In this document: piece after piece, positions 34,261 to 43,902 of the stretch
How positions within the stretch are numbered: position 1 is the first letter of the stretch
How the letters are laid out: each line of letters begins with the position of its first letter
NCBI RefSeq assembly: GCF_002075885.1
Contig: NZ_MDET01000005.1
Coordinates: 85,147 to 149,146, forward strand
Origin: Manganibacter manganicus
GTDB lineage: Bacteria > Pseudomonadota > Alphaproteobacteria > Rhizobiales > Rhizobiaceae
DNA: 64,000 bases
Direction of reading: 5' to 3'
Position numbers and translations under genes: made by a program
The notes under the pieces: generated by a model
Seen by the model: only the letters and a program-made list of their open reading frames with translations
What the model was told of the DNA's origin: nothing
The model's database searches: none

Positions 34261-34632
34261 CTACGGATATTTCGTCGCTTGTGCGCGGGTGGATTGACCT
34301 GTGCCTGCCTGAAGTTCATCCGGCAGCGGAAGGCTCGAACACTGCAAATGAACCTCACGGGAGTACCGTTTTCTTTGCTTCTGCTCCTGCTCCTTGATGG
34401 TGGTGACGAGCGCCACTCCATACGGACCGAACAATGGAGCAGCGGCCCAATCCAGATTGTCCTTTTCTCCGGCATCATATTCCGCTGCCTGCTGGCGGGC
34501 TTGTTCGCATTGCGGGGAACGCCATTTCGGATCCTGGGTCGAAAGTGTGGCTGCGTATTCGGCGGGCGAGATTGCGCAGCCCGTGATCGTTGCAGCCAGC
34601 AGGCAAGCGATTCCCGACGCTACCCGTTTCAT
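34261..34632 (-). CDS. Putative lipoprotein
   Basis: A 123-residue protein with a lipoprotein signal (MKRVASGIACLLAATITGC, lipobox ITGC near residue 19) and a short mature domain with two Cys (QCEQA, LQCSS) and a Gln/Lys-rich centre. I do not recognise the family. The ATG at 34632 is chosen because it places the signal at the N-terminus. Confidence 0.65.
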   Translation of the reverse strand: MKRVASGIACLLAATITGCAISPAEYAATLSTQDPKWRSPQCEQARQQAAEYDAGEKDNLDWAAAPLFGPYGVALVTTIKEQEQKQRKRYSREVHLQCSSLPLPDELQAGTGQSTRAQATKYP

Positions 34633-34699
34633 GCGGAACCCTTTCCAAACCGTTGGAATCATATGCAGGTTGTCATGAAAAGATTGAATGATTTTGAAT

Positions 34700-34784
34700 T
34701 GGTGCGGATGAGAGGACTCGAACCTCCACGCCTCTCGGCACTGGAACCTAAATCCAGGGCGTCTACCAGTTCCGCCACATCCGC
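34700..34784 (-). tRNA. tRNA-Leu (anticodon UAG)
   Basis: A complete class II tRNA on the minus strand: acceptor GCGGATG/CATCCGC, D-loop CTGGTAGA, anticodon stem CTGGA/TCCAG with loop TTTAGGT (anticodon TAG, reading CUA), a long variable arm, a TTCGAGT T-loop, and encoded ACCA. Confidence 0.96.
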
Positions 34785-35102
34785 GATTGCCTGAATTCTC
34801 ATGCGGTCATCATTCTGTCAATGTCGGACACCAAGAGCAGCCGAAGATGGTTGAAAACCGGGCTCTCCTGTGACAAAAGGCGTGTCGAATGTGACGGAAT
34901 GCGACGATCCGCTTCTGCGAAATGTGATAAGAATTAGGAAGAACAAAGACTTATTCACATTTTGGAGCGCGTTTTTGGGGCTAGGCCGCATTTGCGGGAA
35001 AGTCGCCGGTCCGCACCAAAGCCATCCGCGGCAGATTATACCGGCGGGCTGTAAACGGCAGGAACCGTTGACGGCCGCACAGGTGAAAACAAAGGTTTGA
35101 TG
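34785..35102. other. Intergenic region before tig
   Basis: 318 bp with no gene recognised. It must hold the promoters of tig (rightward) and tRNA-Leu (leftward); no structured leader was recognised. Confidence 0.4.
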
Positions 35103-36575
35103 ATGGAAGTCACCGAAACGCTCAATACCGGCCTCAAGCGCGAGATCAAGGTCGTCGTGCCTGCCAGCGACATGGAAGCCAAGCTGATGGCGCGGTTGTC
35201 GGATGCGCGCGACAAGGTGCGGATCAACGGTTTCCGGCCGGGCAAGGTGCCGGTTCAGCACCTGCGCAAGGTCTACGGCAAGTCGTTCATGGCCGAAGTG
35301 GTCAACGAGATCCTGAATGAATCGCGCACGATCATCACCGGCCGTGGCGAAAAGGCGGCCATGCAGCCCGAAGTCGTGATGACCGAGGACGAGAAAGAGG
35401 CCGAGAAGATCCTGGCTGGCGGCACCGATTTCGAGTTCAGCCTCAATTATGAAGTCATCCCGCCGATCGAACTCAAAGAATTCTCCGACATCAAGGTGAC
35501 GCGCCCAGTCTACGACGTGCCGGACACCGAGATCGAAGAACAGGTCAAGCGCGTTGCCGAATCCACCCGTTCCTACGAGCCGAAGGATGGCAAGGCGGCA
35601 GAAGGCGACCGCGCGACCATCGACTATGTCGGCAAGATCGGTGGCGAACCTTTCGATGGCGGTGCTGGCAACGACCAGCCGCTGGTGCTCGGCTCCAAGG
35701 AATTCATTCCCGGCTTCGAGGATCAACTCGTCGGCACCAGGGCCGGCGACGAAAAGCAGATCACCGTGACCTTCCCTGAAAATTATCAGGCGGCGCATCT
35801 AGCCGGCAAGGAAGCGACCTTCGACGTCACCGTCAAGGAAATCGCCAAGCCGGGCGATCTGGAGATCAATGATGAGACGGCAAAGGCGCTCGGCCTTGAA
35901 TCGCTCGACAAGTTGCGCGAGATCGTGCGCGGCCAGATCGAAAGCCAGTTCGGTTCGATAACCCGCCAGAAGGTCAAGCGCCAGCTTCTCGACCAGCTCG
36001 ATGCCGCCTATCAGTTCGAGGCGCCTTCGAAGCTTGTCGATGCCGAGTTCACCAATATCTGGAACCAGGTCAATCGCGATCTTGAGGCGGCGGGCCGTAC
36101 CTTCGCCGATGAAGACACCACGGAGGAAGAGGCGCGCGAGGAATATCTGCGCCTCGCCCAGCGCCGGGTGCGTCTTGGCCTCGTCCTGGCCGAGATCGGC
36201 GAAAAGGCCGGCGTCACGGTTTCCGACGAGGAGCTTCAGCGCGGCCTGTTCGAGCAGGTGCGCCGCTTCCCCGCCGACCAGCAGCAGCAGGTGTTTGAGT
36301 TTTATCGATCCAGCCCCGAATCGTTGAATACGCTGCGCGCGCCGATGTTCGAGGAGAAGGTGGTCGACCATCTTCTTGGCCAGATTTCCGTCACCGACAA
36401 CAAGGTGAGCAAGGAAGAACTGATGGCCGAGGACGACGAGGACGAGACTGCGGCCAAGAAGCCGGCGAAGAAGGCTGCCGCCAAGAAAGCCAAGGCGGAT
36501 GACAAAGCCGAGACGACGGACGAGCCGAAGAAAAAGGCCGCGCCGAAGAAGAAGGCCGCCAAGGACGCCGAATAA
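35103..36575 (+). CDS. tig: Trigger factor (peptidyl-prolyl isomerase chaperone)
   Basis: A ribosome-bound chaperone of 490 residues. The N-terminal ribosome-binding domain carries the docking signature GFRPGKVP near residue 42, the FKBP-type PPIase domain has [19 protein letters not shown], and the C-terminal arm domain follows. The last 45 residues are a repetitive Lys/Ala/Asp tail ([19 protein letters not shown]) beyond the usual end of the E. coli protein, a feature seen in Rhizobiales. The start is one of two adjacent ATGs (35100 or 35103). A terminator follows. Confidence 0.96.
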   Translation: MEVTETLNTGLKREIKVVVPASDMEAKLMARLSDARDKVRINGFRPGKVPVQHLRKVYGKSFMAEVVNEILNESRTIITGRGEKAAMQPEVVMTEDEKEAEKILAGGTDFEFSLNYEVIPPIELKEFSDIKVTRPVYDVPDTEIEEQVKRVAESTRSYEPKDGKAAEGDRATIDYVGKIGGEPFDGGAGNDQPLVLGSKEFIPGFEDQLVGTRAGDEKQITVTFPENYQAAHLAGKEATFDVTVKEIAKPGDLEINDETAKALGLESLDKLREIVRGQIESQFGSITRQKVKRQLLDQLDAAYQFEAPSKLVDAEFTNIWNQVNRDLEAAGRTFADEDTTEEEAREEYLRLAQRRVRLGLVLAEIGEKAGVTVSDEELQRGLFEQVRRFPADQQQQVFEFYRSSPESLNTLRAPMFEEKVVDHLLGQISVTDNKVSKEELMAEDDEDETAAKKPAKKAAAKKAKADDKAETTDEPKKKAAPKKKAAKDAE

Positions 36576-36604
36576 AAAGGTTTCGGTTTATACCGACCGG
36601 ACCC

Positions 36605-36635
36605 GAAAGGCCGCCTAGCAAGGGCGGCCTTTTTG
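36605..36635 (+). terminator. Intrinsic terminator after tig
   Basis: The stem AAGGCCGCC/GGCGGCCTT with a short loop is followed by TTT, about 30 bp after the tig stop. Confidence 0.9.
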
Positions 36636-36653
36636 CTGGCCGGACGATCCCGT

Positions 36654-36825
36654 TCAGATCAGCAGCAGCCCCTTCATCGACATATAACCCTTCTTGCCGA
36701 TGATGAGATGATCATGGACGGCGATACCAAGCCGCTTTCCGGCCTCGACAATCTCCTTGGTCATGTCGATGTCGGCACGCGACGGCGTCGGATCGCCGGA
36801 AGGGTGGTTGTGGAACGTCCCACGT
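36654..36825 (-). pseudogene. radC: radC 3' fragment (JAB/MPN domain, truncated)
   Basis: Only the last 55 or so residues of RadC remain: [21 protein letters not shown] and [20 protein letters not shown], which include the JAMM metal-site HxH...D residues. Upstream of HNHP, where LILV or similar is expected, the frame runs into unrelated sequence (FSKLRGTF) from about 36825. The gene therefore lost its 5' part at what looks like the left border of a genomic island. The open frame could still be read from 36968, but as a non-RadC chimera. Confidence 0.85.
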
Positions 36826-36919
36826 AATTTACTAAAGTGTTGAATTTCCGGTCTTTTTTCGATGTGTCTGTTGAGTAGGTGCCGGTAATTGGGGTCTGTT
36901 TTTGTGATCGAACGTGACC

Positions 36920-37150
36920 TCACACCTGATCCCCGTCGCTCCCGGTGAGTCTCCTTGAAGCCCGGCAACGAATCTTATTCGTTTCGTCCCAGGCCTCAAG
37001 CTCCACGATGGGATAGAGCACGGCTTTGCCGATCTTCACGAAGGAAGGCCCGATTTTCATCGCACGCCAATTGCGAAGCGTGCCGACAGACACTCCTCCG
37101 CGATAGCGTTCCGATACTTCTTCGGCGGTGAGAAATTTTCCGTCAGTCAT
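36920..37150 (-). CDS. AlpA/excisionase-like helix-turn-helix protein
   Basis: A 76-residue MerR-fold DNA-binding protein: [49 protein letters not shown], the pattern of AlpA and phage/ICE excisionases (recombination directionality factors). The ATG at 37150 has a strong AAAGGAGG ribosome binding site 5 bp upstream. An 8-bp inverted repeat GATCGGCG/CGCCGATC (37163-37184) lies upstream. Genes of this type sit in integrative elements, which fits its place at the truncated radC. No integrase is present in the window. Confidence 0.75.
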   Translation of the reverse strand: MTDGKFLTAEEVSERYRGGVSVGTLRNWRAMKIGPSFVKIGKAVLYPIVELEAWDETNKIRCRASRRLTGSDGDQV

Positions 37151-37444
37151 CCGTCCTCCTTTGATCGGCGTGAGGTCGCCGATCGTTTGCTGATGAGAAA
37201 GCGCGAGACGCTTTTCAGTGGAGATACCGATCCCTGTCGGGCCCGCCTGCGAGCATTGGCTCACGCTGCTACACGAACGACCATGTAGTTCGATCCAACG
37301 GGCGGAAAGGGTGATTCGGTCGGAGTAGGGCTCCTGGCTATCGGCGGTTAAACATAGGCGGGTCGCGCGGACGCTCGTCCGGCCGGCGACGCCGAATCGG
37401 TCTCCAACGTGAACGCCTCGGCGCCCGCGCGCCGGGCACGGCCT
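37151..37444. other. Spacer in the island's left part
   Basis: No gene recognised in 294 bp, apart from the inverted repeat at 37163-37184 just upstream of the excisionase-like gene. Confidence 0.4.
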
Positions 37445-37607
37445 TCACTTCAGCAGGCGTTCAAGCACCGCGACGGAATTGCCGATGCCGTGCATGACCA
37501 TTGACGGATAGAGCGAGCTGGTCTTGTAGCGGACCCGACCGTAGAAGCCGCCTTCCCGAAACAGGATCGCGATGTCGAACAACGCCGTCTCAAAAAGGGG
37601 TTTGTCT
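37445..37607 (-). pseudogene. C-terminal remnant resembling a CPBP intramembrane protease
   Basis: A 50-codon frame ending in a stop reads FYGRVRYKTSSLYPSMVMHG then IGNSVAVLERLLK. The order 'loop, Tyr/Thr-Ser-Leu, hydrophobic helix, HxxxN' matches the last helix of CPBP (CAAX/Abi) family proteases. No start or N-terminal helices are present, so it is a decayed fragment. The match is weak. Confidence 0.35.
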
Positions 37608-37740
37608 ACCAATCAACAGGAAATCACGATGAAGTGAAAACATCGTATTTTCAACGGGCTGGCGGTGTGGGAGTGGAGTATGAGAATCCTGCCGAAATGG
37701 CGCTAGGGGCAGAGACCTAGAGGGCGATCGGCGGCAAAGT

Positions 37741-37824
37741 GCGGGCGTGGCGGAGTTGGTAGACGCAGCGCATTCAAAATCCGCCGTCCTTACGGATATG
37801 TCGGTTCGTGTACGACCGCCCGCA
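37741..37824 (+). tRNA. tRNA-Leu (anticodon CAA), imperfect
   Basis: The overall sequence fits class II tRNA-Leu: acceptor GCGGGCG/CGCCCGC perfect, D-arm GTTGGTAGAC, and anticodon loop TTCAAAA (CAA, reading UUG). Two stems are flawed: the anticodon stem GCGCA/TCCGC has one C-C mismatch, and the T-stem GTCGG/ACGAC has one G-A mismatch with an unusual TTCGTGT loop. CCA is not encoded. It may be a decaying duplicate carried by the island. Confidence 0.7.
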
Positions 37825-37904
37825 CTATCGTCTCATTCACCGCTGAGAAGGGATTGTTTGGGCCGCCCAGGCAAACCCGTAACGCCAAGTGGCGTTGATG
37901 TGGC

Positions 37905-38756
37905 TTATTGGCAGTCGTGGCCAATTCCGGCAAAGGACTTCACCAGATCATCGACGGCCTTCACCTGCGCGAGGAACGCCGGGATTTGGGCGAGAGGCAG
38001 GGCGCTTGGACCGTCGCACAAGGCCCTGTCCGGATCGGGGTGAGCCTCCACGAATAGTCCGGCCAGCGACAATGCCATGGCGGATCGAGCGAGTTCGAAC
38101 GCCTGATCGCGGCGACCGCCGGAGCTGCTTGCTCCGGCCTGGCGCATTTGCAGCGAATGGGTGACGTCAAAAACGATCGGTACGCCAGCCGTCACGGTTT
38201 TCATGACACCAAAGCCCAGCATGTCGACAACGAGATTGTCGTAGCCGAAGCTGCTTCCCCGCTCGCATATGACGACCTGATGATTGCCGAAGTCCTCCAG
38301 CTTTTCGACGACATGCCCTATCTGGCTTGGGCTCATGAATTGCGGTTTTTTGACATTGACGACCTTGCCCGTTCGTGCGATCGCCTCGATCAGGTCGGTT
38401 TGCCTCGCCAGAAACGCGGGCAGTTGCAGCACGTCGCAGACCTCGGCGGCGACCGTAGCCTGTTCGGGAAGATGGATATCCGTGAGGACCGGGACGCCGA
38501 AGCTCGTGCGTACCTCCTGAAGGATTTTCAGGCCCTCATCGATCCCCGGCCCGCGATAGGATCGGTTCGATGACCGATTAGCCTTGTCGAAAGAAGCTTT
38601 GAAGACATACGGCATGTTCAGGCGCGTCGTCTCCGTCGTCATCACCTCCGCCACCCGCATGGCGAGATCGCGGCTTTCCAGCACGTTCACGCCGCCCATA
38701 AACACCATCGGTCGAGTGTTGCAAAACTCTATCGTCCCAAGCCTGACGGTCTTCAC
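37905..38756 (-). CDS. kdsA: 3-deoxy-8-phosphooctulonate synthase, enterobacterial-type
   Basis: KdsA joins phosphoenolpyruvate and arabinose-5-phosphate to make Kdo-8-phosphate for lipopolysaccharide. The 283-residue protein has [61 protein letters not shown] and [19 protein letters not shown]. The N-VLES segment with Asn where metal-dependent enzymes have Cys marks the metal-independent class typical of E. coli; resident rhizobial KdsA usually has a PCQxES-like motif. This suggests an acquired second copy. The GTG at 38756 has a GAGGAG site 5 bp upstream; GTG 38762 is an alternative. Confidence 0.92.
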   Translation of the reverse strand: MKTVRLGTIEFCNTRPMVFMGGVNVLESRDLAMRVAEVMTTETTRLNMPYVFKASFDKANRSSNRSYRGPGIDEGLKILQEVRTSFGVPVLTDIHLPEQATVAAEVCDVLQLPAFLARQTDLIEAIARTGKVVNVKKPQFMSPSQIGHVVEKLEDFGNHQVVICERGSSFGYDNLVVDMLGFGVMKTVTAGVPIVFDVTHSLQMRQAGASSSGGRRDQAFELARSAMALSLAGLFVEAHPDPDRALCDGPSALPLAQIPAFLAQVKAVDDLVKSFAGIGHDCQ

Positions 38757-38826
38757 ATTCACTCCTCGTTCAACTGTCGCTCCGCCTGGGCCGGTGGCAC
38801 AGGTCGCAGGTTTCGATGTGGTGCGA

Positions 38827-40104
38827 TCAATGGTCTTCCAGCGCGTCATCGTGCGGCTTCTGTCTATGAGGGCCTTTCAGCGAACAGGTCCAATCGACGA
38901 GTTGGGTGCGGACATGCTCCGGACGGAAGCCGATCCCAATGAGGCGGCCAGTCAGCCGGGGCAGCAGAGATGACCTGGCTATCAGCCGCATGAAGAGTGG
39001 AGGTTTCCGACTTCGCGTATTGCGCGCCTCACCCGCTCGCTTGCGACTGCGCATCATCAATTGCAGCTTCTGGGTCGCTTTGGTTGGAAAGCTGCGTCGG
39101 CGCTGTACGGCATCAAGCAAGCATGTTTGCAGCCGGCCCTCGCGCAAGGCTTCCGCCAGCGTGTTGGCCGTGGCTATAGCGTCCTGGATCGCGAGATTTA
39201 CCCCGACACCGCCGATCGGCGACATGGCGTGGGCTGCATCCCCGATGCACAGCACGCCGGGTTTCCACCACGTCTTCAGCCGGTCGATCCGAACGCTCAG
39301 GAGGTGGACGTCATCCCAGGAGCGAATTTCTTCAAAGCGATCGTTCGGCAATGGCGCGACTTCGGCAATCCTCGCGCGAAGCGCGCTAAGCCCCTCCGCT
39401 TTCAGGGTATCGACGGTTCCCTTGGCAAGGACATAGCCGCATTGCCAGTAGTCGCCACGATCGATCAAAACCAGCCCCTGCCGCGGGCCGGCATGCCCCA
39501 TCGCCTGCTGGGGATCGCCGGCCTCTTTCGAGACCTTCATCCAGAGAAGATCGGTGGCAGTACCGAAACTCTGCACGTCAAGTCCTGCCGCCTTGCGGAC
39601 GATCGAATTGCGTCCATCCGCCCCGATCACGAGATCGGCTTCCAGAACGAGGTCGCGGTCGCCCTGGCGCACGTTCACGCCGACAACGCGTTCGTTGTCC
39701 CAACGAAGCGAGGTTACTTCGGTCGACATTTGCAGTCGGAAACGCGGATATTCCCCAGCCTTTTCCGCCAGAAAATTCAGGAAGTCCCATTGCGGCATGA
39801 AGGCGATGAACTTGGCGCGCGTCGGTAGCCTGGAGAAATCGGCGATCGTGGCGCTGCGCCCGGCGATCTCGGCGTGGAGCTGGTAGGCTTTCTGGTGGGG
39901 AAGAGCGAGAAGCTCGTCGAGGAAGCCAAGCTCGTGGATCGCTTCGAGGGTCGACGGGTGGATGGTGTCTCCGCGAAAGTCCCGCAGGAAGTCCTGATGC
40001 TTTTCTATGACCGTGACGTCGACGCCCGACCGGGCCAGTAGGAGACCGAGCATCAGGCCCGCCGGTCCCGCACCGACCACGATACAGCTCTGGCTCCTTT
40101 TCAC
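38827..40104 (-). CDS. FAD-dependent monooxygenase (UbiH/PHBH-like)
   Basis: A flavoprotein hydroxylase of about 425 residues. The FAD loop is [27 protein letters not shown] at the N-terminus, the central DG motif is [18 protein letters not shown], and the GD motif is [24 protein letters not shown]. The C-terminal part ([22 protein letters not shown]) matches FAD-dependent oxidoreductases that modify aromatic or antibiotic molecules. The substrate is unknown; clustering with an RND pump suggests detoxification. No in-frame ATG is available: start is GTG 40104 or TTG 40122. Confidence 0.87.
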   Translation of the reverse strand: MKRSQSCIVVGAGPAGLMLGLLLARSGVDVTVIEKHQDFLRDFRGDTIHPSTLEAIHELGFLDELLALPHQKAYQLHAEIAGRSATIADFSRLPTRAKFIAFMPQWDFLNFLAEKAGEYPRFRLQMSTEVTSLRWDNERVVGVNVRQGDRDLVLEADLVIGADGRNSIVRKAAGLDVQSFGTATDLLWMKVSKEAGDPQQAMGHAGPRQGLVLIDRGDYWQCGYVLAKGTVDTLKAEGLSALRARIAEVAPLPNDRFEEIRSWDDVHLLSVRIDRLKTWWKPGVLCIGDAAHAMSPIGGVGVNLAIQDAIATANTLAEALREGRLQTCLLDAVQRRRSFPTKATQKLQLMMRSRKRAGEARNTRSRKPPLFMRLIARSSLLPRLTGRLIGIGFRPEHVRTQLVDWTCSLKGPHRQKPHDDALEDH

Positions 40105-40145
40105 ATGGGAATAGTATCTCAACGTCGTGGGTCCTTGGGATGAGG

Positions 40146-40595
40146 CTAGTGAATCGATACGCGGCCTTTGCTTGAAGCTTTCACCTCAGCATCGCCATCG
40201 CGGCTGGTGTCATTCAAGGGCAAAATATCGAGCGGGATCAGATTCCCGTCATTCTCGCTTTCGGCAACGAGCTGAATCACCTTTTCGAGTGTTTCCAGTT
40301 GAACGATTTTTTCCTCGACCGCAGCGAGTTGCTCCTTTGCGATGCGGAGCGCTTCGGCCGGACTTGAGAATGAGACGTCGGCAAGTCGAAACAGATCCTT
40401 GATCGCCTCGATGCTGAAGCCGAGATCGCGGGCGCGGCGAATGAAAAGAAGGCGATGAACCGCGCCGTGGTCGTAGCGTCTCTGGTTTCCCTTGCTCCGC
40501 GAGCGCTCGCGCAGCAGCCCGATCTGCTCATAGTAGCGGATCGTAGGAATTTTGACGCCGGTGAGCTGAGAGAGTTCGCCGATGCCGATATCCAT
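40146..40595 (-). CDS. MerR family regulator without cysteines
   Basis: A 149-residue MerR-type activator: DIGIGELSQLTGVKIPTIRY, then YEQIGLLRERSRSKGNQRRY, RARDLGFSIEAIKDLF and a dimerisation helix (residues 80-112). It contains no Cys at all, so it cannot sense metal by a thiolate site like CueR or ZntR; it may bind an organic ligand. It lies 136 bp downstream of the RND permease on the same strand and upstream of the monooxygenase. Its target may be the MerR-type promoter at 45233-45256 before the pump adaptor. Confidence 0.88.
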   Translation of the reverse strand: MDIGIGELSQLTGVKIPTIRYYEQIGLLRERSRSKGNQRRYDHGAVHRLLFIRRARDLGFSIEAIKDLFRLADVSFSSPAEALRIAKEQLAAVEEKIVQLETLEKVIQLVAESENDGNLIPLDILPLNDTSRDGDAEVKASSKGRVSIH

Positions 40596-40731
40596 GTTTG
40601 AAGTCCCTTCCGGATAGCCGCGTGTTGATGTTTTGCTGTGTGTTCGATCGCTGAGGTCCTCGTGGCCCGACCACGCCGAGGTGCGGCGACGGCCACGGGC
40701 AGCCCCGGCGCGGAATCGTGTGCCGACCTCC

Positions 40732-43700
40732 TTAGGCGTGGGCTTCAGTCGCCTGCTGGGGCGACGCGCTCCGCCTGATCGCGAGCCGGCGCACGACCAC
40801 ATAGAAGATCGGCGTCAGGAGCAGGCCGAACAGCGTCACGCCGAGCATGCCGGCGAAGACGGCGATGCCCATGGCGTGCCGCATTTCGGCGCCCGCCCCG
40901 GTGGCGATGACGAGCGGAATCACGCCGGCGATGAAAGCGAGCGATGTCATCAGGATCGGTCGCAGGCGCAGGCGAGCCGCTTCGAGGACGGCGGTCAAGG
41001 GATCGACGCCTTCACCTTCCTTCGCTCGGGCGAACTCGACGATCAGGATTGCGTTCTTCGCGGCAAGACCGACCAGAACAACAAAGCCGATTTGCGTGAA
41101 GATGTTGTTGTCGCCGCCGGTGAACCACACCCCGGCGATTGCCGAGAGCAATGCCATTGGCGCGATCAGCAGGACCGCGAAGGGAAGGGACCAACTGTTG
41201 TACTGCGCCGCGAGGATCAGGAACGCGAGCAGGACGGACAGCGGGAAGACATACATGGCGGTGTTGCCGGCCTGCTTCTCCTGATAGGCGAGATCGGTCC
41301 ATTCGAAGGCCATTCCCACGGGCAAGGTTTCCGATGCGATGCGCTCCATGGCGGCGGTGGCCTGCCCGAACGAGTATCCGTGCGCGGGACTGCCGCTGAT
41401 GTCCGCAGACGGGAAGCCGTTGTAGTGCATGACACGATCGGGGCCTGAGCTGTGCTTGATGGTCAGCAGAGCCGAAAGCGGAATCATGTTGCCAGCTGCG
41501 TTGCGGACCTTCAGGCGGCCGATGTCCTCGGGCTGCATGCGGAACGGCGCGTCCGCTTGCACCATCACGCGGTAGGTGCGGCCAAAGCGATTGAAGTCGT
41601 TCGCGTAGAGCGATCCCAAGTTGACCTGCAACGTCTCGAAGATGGTGTTGAGCGGCACGCCTTGCGACTTCGCTTTCACCCTGTCGATATCGACCTGCAC
41701 CTGCGGCGCGTTCACCTGGAAGCTCGCCAGCATTCCGGCCAGCTCGGGCATCTGCATCGCTCTGCCCATGATCGCGCCCTGCGCCTGAGCGAGCGCTTCG
41801 AAGCCGAGACCCGCTCGATCTTCGATCTGGATCTTGAAGCCGCCGGTCGAACCGAGCCCCGGAACGGGCGGCGGCGGGAACATGCCGGCAAAGCCATCGG
41901 GGATCTGGCTGAACTTGCCCATGAGCTTGCCGGCGATGGCGAAGGCCGAAAGCGACGGGTCCTTTCGTTCGTCGAACGGCTTGAGCATCGTAAACATGAC
42001 AGCCGCGTTGGGGATGTTGACCATGCCGTTGACCGAGAGCCCCGGAAACGCGACGACACTCTCCACGCCCGGCTCGGCAAGCGCGATCTCCGACATTTTC
42101 TTAACCACAGCCTCGGTCCGGTCGAGCGAAGCGCCGGTCGGGAGCTGGGCGATGCCGACGAGGTAGTATTTGTCCTGGGCTGGCACGAAGCCGCCCGGCA
42201 CCGTCTGGAAGCCGACCCACGTCATGCCGAGCAGGCCGGCATAGACGAGCAGGACGAGGCCACTGAGCCTCGCGGCACGGCGCACCGACCAGGCATAGGC
42301 GTTCGAGGCGCCGTCGAAAAAGCGATTGAACAGCCGGAAGAACCAGCCGAACAGGAAGTCGATCACGCGGGTCAGGAGATCGCGCTTCACGTCGCCGTGG
42401 TGGGGCTTCAGGAGCACGCCAGCAAGCGCCGGAGAGAGCGTGAGTGAGTTGATCGCCGACAGGATAGTCGAGATCGCAATCGTCAGCGCGAATTGGCGGT
42501 AGAATTCGCCCTGCAAGCCCGAGAGGAACGCCGATGGAATGAACACGGCCGACAGGACGGAGGTGATGGCAACGATCGGCCCCGTCACCTCGTCCATGGC
42601 CTTGCGCGCCGCCTCTTTCGGCGTTTCCCCAAGCGCGATGTGGCGCTCGACGTTCTCGACCACGACGATCGCGTCGTCGACCACGATGCCGATCGAGAGA
42701 ACGAGGCCGAAGAGGGACAACGTGTTCAGCGAGAAACCGAACATATACATCAGCGCAAATGTGCCGACCAGGGAGACGGGAACGGCGACAAGGGGAATAA
42801 TCGACGCCCGCCACGTCTGGAGGAACAGAACCACGACGATAACGACCAGCACGACGGCTTCGAGCAGCGTCATGACCACAGCTTCGAGAGACGCCTTGAC
42901 GAACACCGTGGGATCGTAGGCGATCCGATATTCGATGCCTTCCGGAAAGCCCTTCTGAAGTTCGGCCATGGTGGTGCGGACGGCGCTCGATACGTCGAGC
43001 GCATTCGCGCCGGGGCTTTGGATGATCTGCATCGCGAGCGCCGGCTTGCCGTTGAGGAGGCTACGAAGGGCATAGGAGTCTGCGCCAAGCTCGATGCGGG
43101 CAACGTCGCGCAAGCGGGTGACCTGACCGTCGGTGCCTGTCTTTACGACGATCTCGCCGAACTGCTGCTCGCTGGACAGCCTTCCGAGCGTGTTGACCGT
43201 CACCTGAAACGCCGCCGAGGCTTCGGGCTGCTGGCCGACCGAGCCGGCGGCCACCTGAACGTTCTGTTCCTGAATCGCCCCAACGACGTCGCTGGCGGTC
43301 AGCCCCCTCGCGGCCACCTTGGCCGGATCGAGCCACACGCGCATCGAATATTCGCCGGCTCCGCCGAGGATGACGTCACCCACGCCCGGTAACCGGGCCA
43401 ACTGGTCGCGAACCTGAAGGATCGCGAAGTTCGACAGGTAGAGGGGATCGTAGCGATTGTCGGGCGAGACGAGATGGACGACCATCAGGATGTCCGGGGA
43501 CGTCTTCTGCGTCACGACCCCGATGCGCTGCACTTCCTGCGGAAGCCTGGGCAAGGCGCGCGAAACGCGATTCTGCACCTGAATCTGCGCCATGTCGGGG
43601 TCGGTGCCCTGCTTGAACGCAATGGTCAGGGTCATGCGTCCGTCGGTCGCCGCCTGCGAACTCATGTAGAGCATGTTTTCGACGCCGTTGATAGCCTGCT

Positions 43701-43902
43701 CCAGAGGGGCGGCGACGGTTTCGGCGATCACTTCGGGATTCGCACCGGGATAGCTTGCGGTAACCTGCACTGTGGGTGGCGTCACTTGCGGATACTCGCT
43801 GAGGGGGAGCTTCAGAAGCGTCAGACCACCGGCGATCAGCATCAGGACGGATAGAACGACCGCGAAGATGGGGCGGTCGACGAAAAAGCGCGGAATATTC
43901 AT
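40732..43902 (-). CDS. RND multidrug efflux permease (AcrB/HAE1 family)
   Basis: A 1056-residue inner-membrane proton-driven exporter. It begins MNIPRFFVDRPIFAVVLSVL, the HAE1 hallmark. Two repeats of one plus five helices surround large periplasmic loops. Helix 4 has GIVVDDAIVVVENVERH with the paired Asp of the proton relay, and GAEMRHAMGIAVFAGMLGVT is near the end. HAE1 pumps move hydrophobic drugs, dyes and detergents rather than metals. The start overlaps the adaptor stop (ATGA). No outer-membrane channel gene is in the cluster, so it must borrow a TolC-like partner. Confidence 0.95.
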   Translation of the reverse strand: MNIPRFFVDRPIFAVVLSVLMLIAGGLTLLKLPLSEYPQVTPPTVQVTASYPGANPEVIAETVAAPLEQAINGVENMLYMSSQAATDGRMTLTIAFKQGTDPDMAQIQVQNRVSRALPRLPQEVQRIGVVTQKTSPDILMVVHLVSPDNRYDPLYLSNFAILQVRDQLARLPGVGDVILGGAGEYSMRVWLDPAKVAARGLTASDVVGAIQEQNVQVAAGSVGQQPEASAAFQVTVNTLGRLSSEQQFGEIVVKTGTDGQVTRLRDVARIELGADSYALRSLLNGKPALAMQIIQSPGANALDVSSAVRTTMAELQKGFPEGIEYRIAYDPTVFVKASLEAVVMTLLEAVVLVVIVVVLFLQTWRASIIPLVAVPVSLVGTFALMYMFGFSLNTLSLFGLVLSIGIVVDDAIVVVENVERHIALGETPKEAARKAMDEVTGPIVAITSVLSAVFIPSAFLSGLQGEFYRQFALTIAISTILSAINSLTLSPALAGVLLKPHHGDVKRDLLTRVIDFLFGWFFRLFNRFFDGASNAYAWSVRRAARLSGLVLLVYAGLLGMTWVGFQTVPGGFVPAQDKYYLVGIAQLPTGASLDRTEAVVKKMSEIALAEPGVESVVAFPGLSVNGMVNIPNAAVMFTMLKPFDERKDPSLSAFAIAGKLMGKFSQIPDGFAGMFPPPPVPGLGSTGGFKIQIEDRAGLGFEALAQAQGAIMGRAMQMPELAGMLASFQVNAPQVQVDIDRVKAKSQGVPLNTIFETLQVNLGSLYANDFNRFGRTYRVMVQADAPFRMQPEDIGRLKVRNAAGNMIPLSALLTIKHSSGPDRVMHYNGFPSADISGSPAHGYSFGQATAAMERIASETLPVGMAFEWTDLAYQEKQAGNTAMYVFPLSVLLAFLILAAQYNSWSLPFAVLLIAPMALLSAIAGVWFTGGDNNIFTQIGFVVLVGLAAKNAILIVEFARAKEGEGVDPLTAVLEAARLRLRPILMTSLAFIAGVIPLVIATGAGAEMRHAMGIAVFAGMLGVTLFGLLLTPIFYVVVRRLAIRRSASPQQATEAHA

